From NCBI RefSeq assembly GCF_023499215.1, contig NZ_JAKHSK010000002.1, positions 124,001 to 188,000 on the forward strand: DNA of 64,000 nt. Reading direction: 5' to 3'. Position numbers and translations under genes: made by a program. Under the pieces are notes generated by a model that saw only the letters and a program-made list of their open reading frames with translations, had not been told where the DNA came from and searched no databases. Position 1 is the stretch's first letter. Each line of letters opens with the position of its first letter. Below, piece after piece: positions 25,935-35,229 of the stretch. Origin of the DNA: Zunongwangia pacifica. GTDB taxonomy: Bacteria > Bacteroidota > Bacteroidia > Flavobacteriales > Flavobacteriaceae.

Positions 25935-27854
25935 ATGGCCAGATTAAACCTCTTAGAAGAAACACGTTTTGAGAAGCTCCCTGTAAAAGTATACAAGGAC
26001 GAGCAATCAGCTTCTGTAAAAGTGGCAAAACGTATTGCTAAGATTATTAACAAAAAACAGGAAAAAGGAAAAAAAGCTGTTTTAGGTCTAGCAACCGGAG
26101 CAACTCCTGTAAAAGTTTATGAAGAGCTTATAAGACTTCATAAAGAAGAAGGGCTTAGTTTTAAGAACGTTATTACCTTTAATCTGGACGAATATTATCC
26201 CATGCAGCCAGATGAAAACCAGAGCTATGTAAAGTTCATGGACGAAAATCTGTTTAACCATGTAGATATTCCAAGAGAAAATATCAATATTCCAGATGGT
26301 ACACTAGATAAAGATGATATTGCTGATTTTTGCCTGAATTACGAAAGAAAAATTACCGAAGTTGGTGGGCTAGACCTGCAAATCCTTGGTATTGGTAGAA
26401 CAGGACATATTGGTTTTAATGAACCAGGATCTGCTCCTAATAGTGGTACGCGTTTAGTAACCTTAGATGACCTTACCAGACGTGATGCCTCTCGTGATTT
26501 TGGTGGTAAAGAAAATGTACCTACCAAAGCCATTACCATGGGAATTGGGACCATCTTTAAAGCACGCGAAATTATTTTAATGGCCTGGAGCAAGAAAAAA
26601 GCACCAATCATTAAAAAAGCGGTTGAAGGTGAAATCTCTGGAAGTGTACCGGCAACCTACCTTCAGTTAAACGATCATGTGGAGTTTATTTTAGATGAAG
26701 ATGCTGCTTCAGAATTAACAAGATTCGATACTCCATGGTTAGTAAAAGACTGTAGCTGGGATAAAGCTCAAATTAAAAAAGCGGTAATCTGGTTATCCAA
26801 TGAAGTTGGAAAACCAATCTTAAAGCTAACTGACGAAGATTACAACAGCCACGGCATGGCACAACTGGCCACCGAAAAAGGACCGGCCTACAACATCAAT
26901 ATCGACGTATTTAATCAACTACAACATACCATTACCGGTTGGCCTGGTGGAAAACCAAATGCCGACGATACCCAGCGCCCAGAACGTGCTGAACCTGCTA
27001 AAAAACGATCTATTATTTTTAGTCCGCATCCCGATGATGATGTGATTTCTATGGGAGGTACTTTTATTAGACTGGTAGACCAGGGACACGATGTTCATGT
27101 GGCTTATCAGACCTCTGGAAATACTGCCGTTTGGGATACCGATGTATTGCGTTATATAGAGTTTGCGATCGATTTTAATAGAAGCATTGGCGAAGATACC
27201 ACCAAGCTTGAAAAAATATACGATAACATCGATACGTTTATTGCTGAAAAACGTCCTAACGATATCGACCTTCGTGAAATTATGGATATTAAAGGTTTTA
27301 TTCGTAAGACCGAAGCTATCGCTGGTGCGCGTTATGCGGGGCTTGAAGATGAAAATATTCATTTTATGGCCTTACCGTTTTACGAGACAGGCAAGAAAGT
27401 AAAAAGCCCGGTGACCGAAGAAGACGTTAAGATTACAATGGAGCTACTTCAAAAAGTAAAACCTCATCAAATCTTTGCTGCCGGTGATTTTGCCGATCCT
27501 CATGGCACCCATATTGTTTGTTTCAACATTATTTTAGAAGCTATAAATCGTCTTCGCAAAACTGAAGAATGGACCAAAGACTGTTGGTTATGGATGTATC
27601 GCGGCGCATGGCAGGAATTTGACATTCACGATATCGAAATGGCCGTACCACTTTCTCCACAAGAAGTGGCCAGAAAACGTGAAGCGATCTTTAAACACCA
27701 GTCGCAAAAAGATACTCCGGTATTCCCTGGTGACGACGAACGTGAATTCTGGGTACGTGCCGAAGAAAGAAACAGCGAAACAGCATTGTCTTATCACAAC
27801 TTAGGACTTGCAAATTACGAAGCTATCGAGGCCTTTGTTCGCTGGAAATTTTAG
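25935..27854 (+). CDS. nagB: Glucosamine-6-phosphate deaminase fused to PIG-L-type deacetylase domain
   Basis: 639 aa. Residues about 15-260 are NagB: LGLATGATPVKVYEEL, NLDEYYPM, and the active-site loop LGIGRTGHIGFNEPGS. Residues about 350-620 are a PIG-L/LmbE domain with the zinc motif SPHPDDDVISMGGT (from about residue 357) and DPHGTH. NagB converts GlcN6P to fructose-6P and ammonia. The C-terminal domain may deacetylate GlcNAc-6P or a related sugar, which would replace a separate NagA, none being visible nearby. This two-domain layout occurs in other Bacteroidetes. It forms a transcription unit with the ROK regulator. Confidence 0.93.
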   Translation: MARLNLLEETRFEKLPVKVYKDEQSASVKVAKRIAKIINKKQEKGKKAVLGLATGATPVKVYEELIRLHKEEGLSFKNVITFNLDEYYPMQPDENQSYVKFMDENLFNHVDIPRENINIPDGTLDKDDIADFCLNYERKITEVGGLDLQILGIGRTGHIGFNEPGSAPNSGTRLVTLDDLTRRDASRDFGGKENVPTKAITMGIGTIFKAREIILMAWSKKKAPIIKKAVEGEISGSVPATYLQLNDHVEFILDEDAASELTRFDTPWLVKDCSWDKAQIKKAVIWLSNEVGKPILKLTDEDYNSHGMAQLATEKGPAYNINIDVFNQLQHTITGWPGGKPNADDTQRPERAEPAKKRSIIFSPHPDDDVISMGGTFIRLVDQGHDVHVAYQTSGNTAVWDTDVLRYIEFAIDFNRSIGEDTTKLEKIYDNIDTFIAEKRPNDIDLREIMDIKGFIRKTEAIAGARYAGLEDENIHFMALPFYETGKKVKSPVTEEDVKITMELLQKVKPHQIFAAGDFADPHGTHIVCFNIILEAINRLRKTEEWTKDCWLWMYRGAWQEFDIHDIEMAVPLSPQEVARKREAIFKHQSQKDTPVFPGDDEREFWVRAEERNSETALSYHNLGLANYEAIEAFVRWKF

Positions 27855-27899
27855 TCCTGTTTTAACCAGGATTCCGTATTTTGGTAATAAACTGCGACA

Positions 27900-28844
27900 A
27901 TGACATATTTTAGAAAAGTTTTGATTTTAGGAGGTTTGGGTTTGATGATCTCATGTTCTTCAAACCCTTACCGAATTACCAACAATGTCTATAAAAAAAA
28001 GGCGAAAGCCTATGCTAAAGAACTTAGTAGATTCCCACTAGAAGAAAACCCTAATGACTCCGCACTCAATTATGGTGAGTACCCTGTGGGAACTACTAAT
28101 TTTAATCTTAGGCGACCCAATTTTGTAGTGATCCATCATACCGCACAGGATTCTACTACCCAAACCTTAAATACGTTTACGATCCCCAGAACTCAGGTGA
28201 GCTCTCACTATGTTATTGGTAATGACGGAGCGGTTTTTCACATGCTTAATAATTATTACCGTGCCTGGCACGGTGGTATTGGACAGTGGGGCCATACAAC
28301 CGATCTTAATTCGGCTTCTATAGGAATTGAACTGGATAACAACGGAAAAGAACGCTTTTCTGAAGCTCAGATTTCGAGTTTACTGGAGGTTTTAAAACAA
28401 CTCAAGGAAGATTATAAGATCCCAGCAGAAAACTTTGTAGGACACTTGGATATCGCTCCCGGAAGAAAAGTAGATCCAAGTGCTTATTTTCCGTGGAAAC
28501 GCCTGGCCGAAGAAGGCTACGGAATTTGGTATGATGAAGATCGTATTGAAAATATACAGTTTGAACATCAATTTTTTACAGAAAACCCGTTGAAAATCGA
28601 TAATATCGATCCTGTGTTTAAACAACGTATTGCTTTATTAGACCGATACTTATTTCCAAATGTGATCCCTGCCGATTTTAAAATTGCGGAAGCCTTAAGG
28701 ATTATAGGTTACAAGGTCGATGATCTGGATGCCGCCATCAAAAGTTTTCAAATCCATTTTCTTCAGGAAAAAGACCACGTAGACGGAATCTTAAATGCTG
28801 ATGAGATCAAAATTCTTTATAATTTATACCAAAAATCGCTTTAG
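27900..28844 (+). CDS. Lipoprotein N-acetylmuramoyl-L-alanine amidase (Amidase_2, AmiD-like)
   Basis: 314 aa. Lipobox LMISC puts the lipidated Cys at 19. The amidase_2 domain has the zinc ligands His79/His80 (FVVIHHTAQ), His182 (VGHLDIAPGRK) and Asp192 (VDPSAYFPW), plus RAWHGG. The C-terminal 80 residues resemble a peptidoglycan-binding-type helical domain (EALRIIGYKV, then FQIHFLQEKDHVDGILN). It cleaves the MurNAc-L-Ala bond, probably in anhydro- or intact muropeptides in the periplasm. It lies 45 bp after nagB and fits amino-sugar/peptidoglycan recycling. Confidence 0.92.
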   Translation: MTYFRKVLILGGLGLMISCSSNPYRITNNVYKKKAKAYAKELSRFPLEENPNDSALNYGEYPVGTTNFNLRRPNFVVIHHTAQDSTTQTLNTFTIPRTQVSSHYVIGNDGAVFHMLNNYYRAWHGGIGQWGHTTDLNSASIGIELDNNGKERFSEAQISSLLEVLKQLKEDYKIPAENFVGHLDIAPGRKVDPSAYFPWKRLAEEGYGIWYDEDRIENIQFEHQFFTENPLKIDNIDPVFKQRIALLDRYLFPNVIPADFKIAEALRIIGYKVDDLDAAIKSFQIHFLQEKDHVDGILNADEIKILYNLYQKSL

Positions 28845-29657
28845 GGAGAGACTAGACCACTGCGCTGATAGAAAATAGACTAGAGAAGCAAGATTTAAGA
28901 ATCAAGAAGCAGGAAACAAGACTGAATTATTTTGAATTTTGAATGCTGAATTCTGAATGAAGATTCAAAGCTTTTTTATCGTTTGTCATTTCGACCCTGC
29001 CTCGCCGGCAGGCAGGTGAAGCGGAGCGTAATGGAGAAATCTTATAGATGGTTAAGATTTCTCGGCTTCATTTTATTGCGCTCGAAATGACAGAATCTTC
29101 GGAATTGATATTTGTTACATCTTAATTTTTGCTGTAAACGGTAAACCGTAAGCTTTTCTGAAACTGGACCGCTGCGCTGTTAGGTTTGAAGAATCAAGAT
29201 GCAAGAGTCAGGAATCAGGATTAAAATCTGAATTTTGAATGCTGAATTTTGAATAATTTTTTTAAAATATTGTATACTGTAAATAGTATATTGAAATAGC
29301 CTTCTTCATTCCATTTATGAGAAATATGGAATTGTATAGAGTGTCATTTCGACCTTGCGGAGAAATCTTGTTTTAGTGAGGAATTAGAAAATAGAGAAGA
29401 GAGAATAGACGAGAGAATCAAGATACAAGAGTCAGGACTACTTAATCTGGAATTTGAAACCTTAAACATTGAATTCTAAAGGTGTCATTTCGACTGAAGC
29501 GGAGCGTAATGGAGAAATCTATTTTTAGTTAGAATCTAGAAAATAAACGAGAGATGCAAGATCCAAGAAACAGGAATCAGGATTAAAAGGTTGAATTTTA
29601 AATGTCGAATTTTTAATAATTTTTTGGTTAAAAACCGGCTACTTTTCAGCTAAAAAC
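28845..29657. repeat. Mosaic of dispersed intergenic repeats (copy B)
   Basis: No gene. Contains GTCATTTCGACCCTGCC...-type blocks at 28986-29042, 29342-29379 and 29484-29520, and short A+T-rich blocks of the AATTTTGAATGCTGAATT kind. The segment about 29241-29400 is repeated directly, about 150 bp with scattered mismatches, at about 37474-37630. GGCAGGC/GCCTGCC hairpin cores are present in the first block. Confidence 0.85.
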
Positions 29658-30575
29658 CTAATCACTTTCCTGCTTTTTATGAGTTTTGAATAATTTTCTC
29701 CAGTTAATAAGTAGTACAGCACATAAAATGATCACAATCCCCAACCATTGCAGTAAAGAGATTTCTTCATTTAATACCAAATATGCACTAAATACCGAAA
29801 CGGGAATTTCCAGGGCGGCAATTATGCTTCCTAAACCTGTGCCTATTTCAGGAAAACCTTTATTAAATAAAATGGGAGGCAAAATGGTTCCAAAAAACCC
29901 TAAAAATATACCCCATTTTAAAAATACTTCCGCATTGAATTCTTCTAATATTTGAACATTCCAAAAAACGATAACCACTAAAAATCCGCCATACACCAAA
30001 TATTTGCTACGGGTAATTACAGGCAACTCTAATGATACATTATTAGAAGCATACATCGCACCGGTATAACTTAAGGCCGCTAATAATCCAAAACCAATAC
30101 CTGTAAAATTGATATTTAGATCAGCTTCAAAAATTTGAGCTGCAAATACCGTCCCTACAATCGCAACAAAGGCTCCTAGTACTTTTGTTTTAGTTATAAG
30201 ATGCCGAGCCATAACATATTCCAGAACCACTCCCATCCAAATAGTTTGCATAAGCAAAATAATCCCTACAGAAACCGGTACATATTGTATTGACAGGTAA
30301 TAGAAACTACTGGTAAGCCCTAACGTGGTTCCAAAAAGCACTAATTTGAATTTTGGAAATTTAGAAATAGCATTGGAATTTGTTGAAAGCTTAGCCTGCT
30401 TTGAAACAACTAAAGAAATAATGCTTAATAACAACACCCCGAATAAATACTGAGAAAATGCCAGACCTGCGGTGCCAAAACCATCATTATTGGCATACTT
30501 TACAAAAGTAGCTAAGACTCCGTAACATGAAGCTCCTAATGCTATAAAGAACACTCCTTTTAGACTGCTATTCAT
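29658..30575 (-). CDS. EamA/DMT-family membrane transporter
   Basis: 305 aa with about ten hydrophobic helices in two repeated halves (N-terminal GVFFIALGASCYGVLATFVKYA and the second half from about residue 155, TGIGFGLLAALSYTGAMYA). Drug/metabolite transporter superfamily; the substrate is unknown. It overlaps the upstream esterase gene by 8 bp, so the two are co-transcribed. Confidence 0.85.
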   Translation of the reverse strand: MNSSLKGVFFIALGASCYGVLATFVKYANNDGFGTAGLAFSQYLFGVLLLSIISLVVSKQAKLSTNSNAISKFPKFKLVLFGTTLGLTSSFYYLSIQYVPVSVGIILLMQTIWMGVVLEYVMARHLITKTKVLGAFVAIVGTVFAAQIFEADLNINFTGIGFGLLAALSYTGAMYASNNVSLELPVITRSKYLVYGGFLVVIVFWNVQILEEFNAEVFLKWGIFLGFFGTILPPILFNKGFPEIGTGLGSIIAALEIPVSVFSAYLVLNEEISLLQWLGIVIILCAVLLINWRKLFKTHKKQESD

Positions 30576-31368
30576 TACGCTTAAATAAAGTATTTATTAA
30601 AAATAACTGAGTTTTAGCGGCCTCAGACCAATACGCGGCATCGTGTTTTCCCGGACTTTCTATGTAAATATGGGGAATATTCAATTCTATAAGCCTTTTA
30701 TGGAGTTTTCTATTTTGTTCTATTAAAACATCATCGTAGCCACAGCTTATTATTATTTTTTGCACTGAATTTTTAAATTGCTCTATTTGTGAACTGGCAG
30801 TATAAGCCTTCCAATTATTTTTATTAGCTCCTAATATTTTTGGAACACCATAATCTTCCCCGTAAGGGAGCATATTAATCGCCCCACTTATACTTCCAAT
30901 GGCCGAAAATAATTCAGGATGACGAGCTCCCAGATAAAGTGCACCATGACCGCCCATACTCCATCCCATAATCGCTTTTTGAGATTTTTGCGTATGGTAT
31001 TTATGATCGATATAATCAACCAGCTCGGTAGTTATAAAGGTTTCGTACTTCGAATTTTTGATGGGACTATCAATATACCAGCTATCATAATTACCATCAG
31101 GTAACACAAAGTTCATATTGTAGCTAGAGCTAAGTTTTATTAAAGAGGGAATATCCTTTTTCAGCGTTCGCTCGGGATAACCGCTATATCCGTGCAGTAC
31201 GTAAACGGTGGGAAGATTGTTATTTCCTGAAGGAGTTATAACAATGGTTTTAACTTCTTTTTGCATCGATGTACTATAGACTTCTAACGTATCTATTTGC
31301 TGGGCAAATGCATTAATGCAAAACATGATAAGAGCAGAAAAAACCAATAGCGAATACTTCATTTTCAA
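30568..31368 (-). CDS. Exported alpha/beta-hydrolase esterase (esterase D-like)
   Basis: 266 aa with a signal peptide ending near AFAQQ. The nucleophile elbow GWSMGG places Ser137; the acid is in CGYDDVLIEQ (about 216) and the His in PGKHDAAYW (about 244), a complete triad. It belongs with feruloyl-esterase/S-formylglutathione-hydrolase-like proteins. The natural substrate is not clear. It overlaps the DMT transporter gene by 8 bp. Confidence 0.85.
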   Translation of the reverse strand: MKMKYSLLVFSALIMFCINAFAQQIDTLEVYSTSMQKEVKTIVITPSGNNNLPTVYVLHGYSGYPERTLKKDIPSLIKLSSSYNMNFVLPDGNYDSWYIDSPIKNSKYETFITTELVDYIDHKYHTQKSQKAIMGWSMGGHGALYLGARHPELFSAIGSISGAINMLPYGEDYGVPKILGANKNNWKAYTASSQIEQFKNSVQKIIISCGYDDVLIEQNRKLHKRLIELNIPHIYIESPGKHDAAYWSEAAKTQLFLINTLFKRNE

Positions 31369-31440
31369 AATATTTAAATTAGAAAAGCAAAACTATAGCT
31401 CTTTAGTTTTTAAAACATCTACAAATGTTGAGAAAACCAA

Positions 31441-32025
31441 TTAATTTTTAACAGTCTTTCTAATTCGGCTTAATTGTGTTGGGGTAATCCCCAGATAAGA
31501 AGCAATTTGATGTTGTTTTAATCGATTTTCGATATTCTTATATTCCTGCTGAAATTGCCCATATCTTATTTTAGCGCTTTCATATTTTAAATTGATTTCT
31601 AAAGGTTCTTTAGCCACCACCCAATTTTTCTCTAAATAATTAATATGAAAAAAGGCAATTTCAGGAAATTGCTTGAGTAATACTCTATAATCACTATTCT
31701 GATATACTAAAATATGGGTTTCTTCTAAGGCTTTAATAGTGAAAAGACCTGGTTTCTCCTGAATAAGTGCCGAGGTAGAAGCGACGAACGAATTTTCAGC
31801 GAAAAACTTTTTAATAACAACATCGCCATTTTCAAACGTATGGAAATACGAAAACAAACCGCGATCGATATAAGCATAGGATTTTGGTATTTGCCCCTGT
31901 TGCAAAAAAACAGCTCCTTTTTGTATAATTTCAGGTTTTACAATTTCCAAAAAGGCTGCCATAGCTTCTTGGGATAAGTGATGATACTCTTGTATTGCTT
32001 TTTTAAACCGCTGTATCATTTTCAT
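31441..32025 (-). CDS. Crp/Fnr-family transcriptional regulator
   Basis: 194 aa: a cyclic-nucleotide-binding-like beta-roll (about 15-120, e.g. GAVFLQQGQIPKSYAYIDRGLF) and a C-terminal winged helix (HQIASYLGITPTQLSRIRK). It lacks the full phosphate-binding cassette of true CRP, so the ligand is uncertain. It is separated from the esterase gene by 72 bp on the same strand and may control that pair. Confidence 0.85.
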   Translation of the reverse strand: MKMIQRFKKAIQEYHHLSQEAMAAFLEIVKPEIIQKGAVFLQQGQIPKSYAYIDRGLFSYFHTFENGDVVIKKFFAENSFVASTSALIQEKPGLFTIKALEETHILVYQNSDYRVLLKQFPEIAFFHINYLEKNWVVAKEPLEINLKYESAKIRYGQFQQEYKNIENRLKQHQIASYLGITPTQLSRIRKTVKN

Positions 32026-32070
32026 TAAAAGAATTGAGTTAATTATTATTAAGCAAAAATAATAACTAAA

Positions 32071-32110
32071 AACCTCACAGTCCTGTATAGCGATCAGGAC
32101 TATGAGGTTT
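32071..32110 (-). terminator. Terminator downstream of the TonB receptor gene
   Basis: AACCTCA (32071-32077) pairs with TGAGGTT (32103-32109) and AGTCCTG (32079-32085) with CAGGACT (32095-32101), with one mismatched pair between the two arms. On the minus strand it is followed by T-rich sequence. It separates the receptor gene (ending 32190) from the Crp-like gene. Confidence 0.8.
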
Positions 32111-32189
32111 ATATACGCATACTAAAAATATGCAGCTTTACACTCCTCTAAAAGGAAGCTATGCTTTTAAAACGATGAGCAGCTTTGTG

Positions 32190-35048
32190 CTATTGCAATT
32201 TCAAGTTCAGTCTTGCAAAAAGGTAGCGCCCTCCAATACCAAATTGAGCATTTCTGGGCCAGTCGAACCTTCCACTACTTCGGTTACTTTCAACCCTGTT
32301 TCTATCAGGATATAAATCGAATAAATTATTAGCTCCTATTGTTAGATTAATCGATTCTGAAAAGTTATAGCCTACTGAAAAATCGGTTACCACTTTGCCA
32401 GAATAAATTTCTTGATTAGCAGGTGTATTTGAAGGTTGTGTTACCTCACCAAAATATACATTACGAACAAAGAAATTAAAATCTTCTACCGTAAGCACAT
32501 TGGTTAAATTAATCTTTGTTCTGGGTACCGCTTCCTCTAAGTAAATTCGGTTATCTTCAGAAAAATAAGTATCTAGCTTATTTTGTAATAAAGGTGATGC
32601 ATGAATATCGCCTACACGTTTGGTTTGGGTAAAAGTACCTGCAAGATCATTTTTCAATTTCCATCCATTATCAAAATAGGTATTTTGGGTAAGTACAATA
32701 TCTAAACCTTTAGATTCGGTATCTATCGCGTTCGCGAAAAATGCCGCGGCTTCAGCATTTGCGCTTCTAAGAATCTGACTAATTTCTGAATCTGGATCGT
32801 CATCACTAAAGCGCCCGGTATACACCACCCTATCGTCAATTGCTACAAAATAAGCATCGGCAGTAATTGTTAAATTCGCATCTGGGATTTTAGCGGTTAT
32901 TCCTAAACTGGCACTTTTCGAGGTTTCCTCTTTTAAATCTGGAATGCCCAGCAATTTCGCTGCTCTACTATCATTAGAGAAAGTTCCCACCTGTACCGGA
33001 TTTCCTTCGTCATTAAAAACTGTAGAAGTTGAGTTATAATAAATTTGATGTAACGATGGTGCTCTAAAGCCCGTATTCACCGCTGCTCTTAAATTGATAT
33101 CATCGGTAAGTTTATATCTGGAAGCTACTTTAAAATTCAATGTAGATCCAAAATCTGAGTAATTTTCGAATCTTCCGGCAAAGGTGAGTAGAAACTCTTC
33201 GGTTACATCGGCTTCAAAATCGGCATACGCCGCTACACTATTTCGCTGTCTGGAGATGGCATTATCGGGACTAAAGCCCGGGAAAACCTGTGCACCACCT
33301 GCTCTGGCATTTCCGAAGAAATCTGTAGCAGGTTGCTGGCTGGCATTGGTGATAACCGTTCCATCCGCGGTATATTGCGCATACGATTTTTCTTCTCCGG
33401 CGATAATATCATAATTTTCCAAGCGATATTCTCCACCAAAAGCCACATTAAATCCTTCGAACAATCCCGGAAAGAACTGCGAAACATCAAGGTTAGTCGT
33501 GTTTTGAGAAAAAGAAAATCCACCGGCATCAAAACTGGTAGGACTGGTTCCTAGCAACGAAGCGTTGGAGGTATTGTCTATAAAATACATAAACTCATTT
33601 TCTCCCCAGGTATTACTAAAATCGACATCCCAATCACCTACTTTACCACGTATTCCGGCGGCAATAGATTTGTCACTGATCTTAGAATTTATTTCTGGTA
33701 AAAATCCGTTGATATAATAGGGTGTATAGGTACGGCTTTGGTTGGGTAATCTATAAAATCCGGCTGCATTTCCTTTTCTGGAGCTTAAACCACTAAACGC
33801 ATAAAGCTCGGTTCCATTATCATCTAATGGTAATGCAAAATTGGCAAATAAACGCCCACCACGTAACGCAGACTGCCCTACTCTCATATTAAAATCAGAT
33901 CGACTTAAACCTCGTGCTGCCAATTCATCTTCAGTGACATCCCTTCCTAACAAATTTTGTAACGTAGCACGATCGTTTGCCTGAGCTATTTCATTTTTAA
34001 AATCTGCAGAAAAATAATCTACCTGTTGTGCATAGTTCTGAATTTGCTGATTGGATAAATTACTAAGATCTGCATTATCCTGATAGGCTTGCCATTCTAC
34101 CGCATTATAGGCATTAAAAATACTTCCTTCCCAGGCTTTCATACGGTTATAAGAATCGCGATAATCAAAATCTCCTGAAAAGTTGATAAATCCGCCTTTA
34201 TCTCCTAACGGAATTCCGTAACTGGCCGCAACATTAATACTTTCACCATCCATACCACCGGTTTGTTCGTTGGCATTTCTGGATACATTAGTACCGGTGG
34301 TTACATTAAAATTAAGGGTATTCACCTCATCTTTCAAAACCACATTGATCACGCCGGCAATCGCATCAGAGCCATACTGGGCGGCAGCACCGTCCCTTAA
34401 TACTTCAATTCTCTTAATTGCAGCTGCGGGGATCGCATTTAAATCGGTCCCCACACTCCCTCTACCAAAAGTTCCGTTTACATTAATTAAGGAAGACGTA
34501 TGGCGACGTTTTCCGTTAATTAATACCAAAACCTGATCTGGCCCTAAGCCTCGTAACGAAGCGGGATCGATATGATCTGTCCCGTCTGATAAAGATTGGG
34601 TGGTAGACGTGAAAGATGGCGCTACATAATTAAGAATCTGGTTTACATTTACCTGCGGCACTGAAACCTGTAGTTCTTCAACATCCAAAACATCTACGGG
34701 CACGGCAGATTCGGTCACTGTTCTGCTTCGGTTTCTGGAACCTACCAGCACGACTTCGTCCAGGTTTGTACCGCTTACCATTTGCACGTTTACTGTGGTC
34801 GTGGTGATTTCAACTTCCTTTTTTTCGAAACCTACGAAGGTAAATACAAGGGTTTGTCCTAATTCAGCTTTAATATTAAAATTCCCATCAAAATCGGTTA
34901 CCGTTCCGGTTTGTGTTCCTTTAAGCTGGATGGTCACTCCGGGTAAAGGTTGCGCATTCTCATCGGTGACGTTTCCGGTGATATTTTCCTGTTGTGCGCT
35001 TAAGCTCAGACTTATTAGTAGGAAAAACAGGGTAAAAATTCTATTCAT
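32190..35048 (-). CDS. TonB-dependent outer-membrane receptor
   Basis: 952 aa. Signal peptide (FTLFFLLISLSLSAQ); carboxypeptidase-regulatory-like domain (GNVTDENAQPLPGVTIQLKG, then TVTDFDGNF); plug domain (VLVLINGKRRHTSSLINVNG and the loop RIEVLRDGAAAQYGSDAIAGVINVVL); a long C-terminal barrel. The barrel ends in LNLKLQ without the usual terminal Phe. There is no SusD partner, so the ligand is probably a small molecule, peptide or siderophore rather than a large glycan; this is an inference. It is flanked upstream by a degenerate repeat (35071-35229). Confidence 0.92.
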   Translation of the reverse strand: MNRIFTLFFLLISLSLSAQQENITGNVTDENAQPLPGVTIQLKGTQTGTVTDFDGNFNIKAELGQTLVFTFVGFEKKEVEITTTTVNVQMVSGTNLDEVVLVGSRNRSRTVTESAVPVDVLDVEELQVSVPQVNVNQILNYVAPSFTSTTQSLSDGTDHIDPASLRGLGPDQVLVLINGKRRHTSSLINVNGTFGRGSVGTDLNAIPAAAIKRIEVLRDGAAAQYGSDAIAGVINVVLKDEVNTLNFNVTTGTNVSRNANEQTGGMDGESINVAASYGIPLGDKGGFINFSGDFDYRDSYNRMKAWEGSIFNAYNAVEWQAYQDNADLSNLSNQQIQNYAQQVDYFSADFKNEIAQANDRATLQNLLGRDVTEDELAARGLSRSDFNMRVGQSALRGGRLFANFALPLDDNGTELYAFSGLSSRKGNAAGFYRLPNQSRTYTPYYINGFLPEINSKISDKSIAAGIRGKVGDWDVDFSNTWGENEFMYFIDNTSNASLLGTSPTSFDAGGFSFSQNTTNLDVSQFFPGLFEGFNVAFGGEYRLENYDIIAGEEKSYAQYTADGTVITNASQQPATDFFGNARAGGAQVFPGFSPDNAISRQRNSVAAYADFEADVTEEFLLTFAGRFENYSDFGSTLNFKVASRYKLTDDINLRAAVNTGFRAPSLHQIYYNSTSTVFNDEGNPVQVGTFSNDSRAAKLLGIPDLKEETSKSASLGITAKIPDANLTITADAYFVAIDDRVVYTGRFSDDDPDSEISQILRSANAEAAAFFANAIDTESKGLDIVLTQNTYFDNGWKLKNDLAGTFTQTKRVGDIHASPLLQNKLDTYFSEDNRIYLEEAVPRTKINLTNVLTVEDFNFFVRNVYFGEVTQPSNTPANQEIYSGKVVTDFSVGYNFSESINLTIGANNLFDLYPDRNRVESNRSSGRFDWPRNAQFGIGGRYLFARLNLKLQ

Positions 35049-35070
35049 AGCGTTTTTGGTTTAGTAAATA

Positions 35071-35229
35071 CCTCAGGGCAACCCCATGAGGCATTTGTTA
35101 GAAAATTATTTTTATTTCGAGGTATCCTAATTCTGATAGCTCTCGGGATCGGGACCAGAACATTTAATCTCGATTATCGAGTAGATGAATCTAGAACCTC
35201 AGGGAAATTAAACCCTGAATGAGGGATTA
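35071..35229. repeat. Hairpin-bearing dispersed repeat at the end of the gamma-glutamyltransferase gene
   Basis: Begins CCTCAGGGCAACCCCATGAGG and ends AACCCTGAATGAGGGATTA, which meets the stop codon of the next gene. Related but shorter or decayed copies are at about 14305-14399, 37736-37790 and 60895-60929, sharing CATTTAATCTCGATTATCGAG or GAGGGATTA segments. The CCTCAGGG...CCCTGAATGAGG core can fold and may act as a terminator. Confidence 0.75.
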
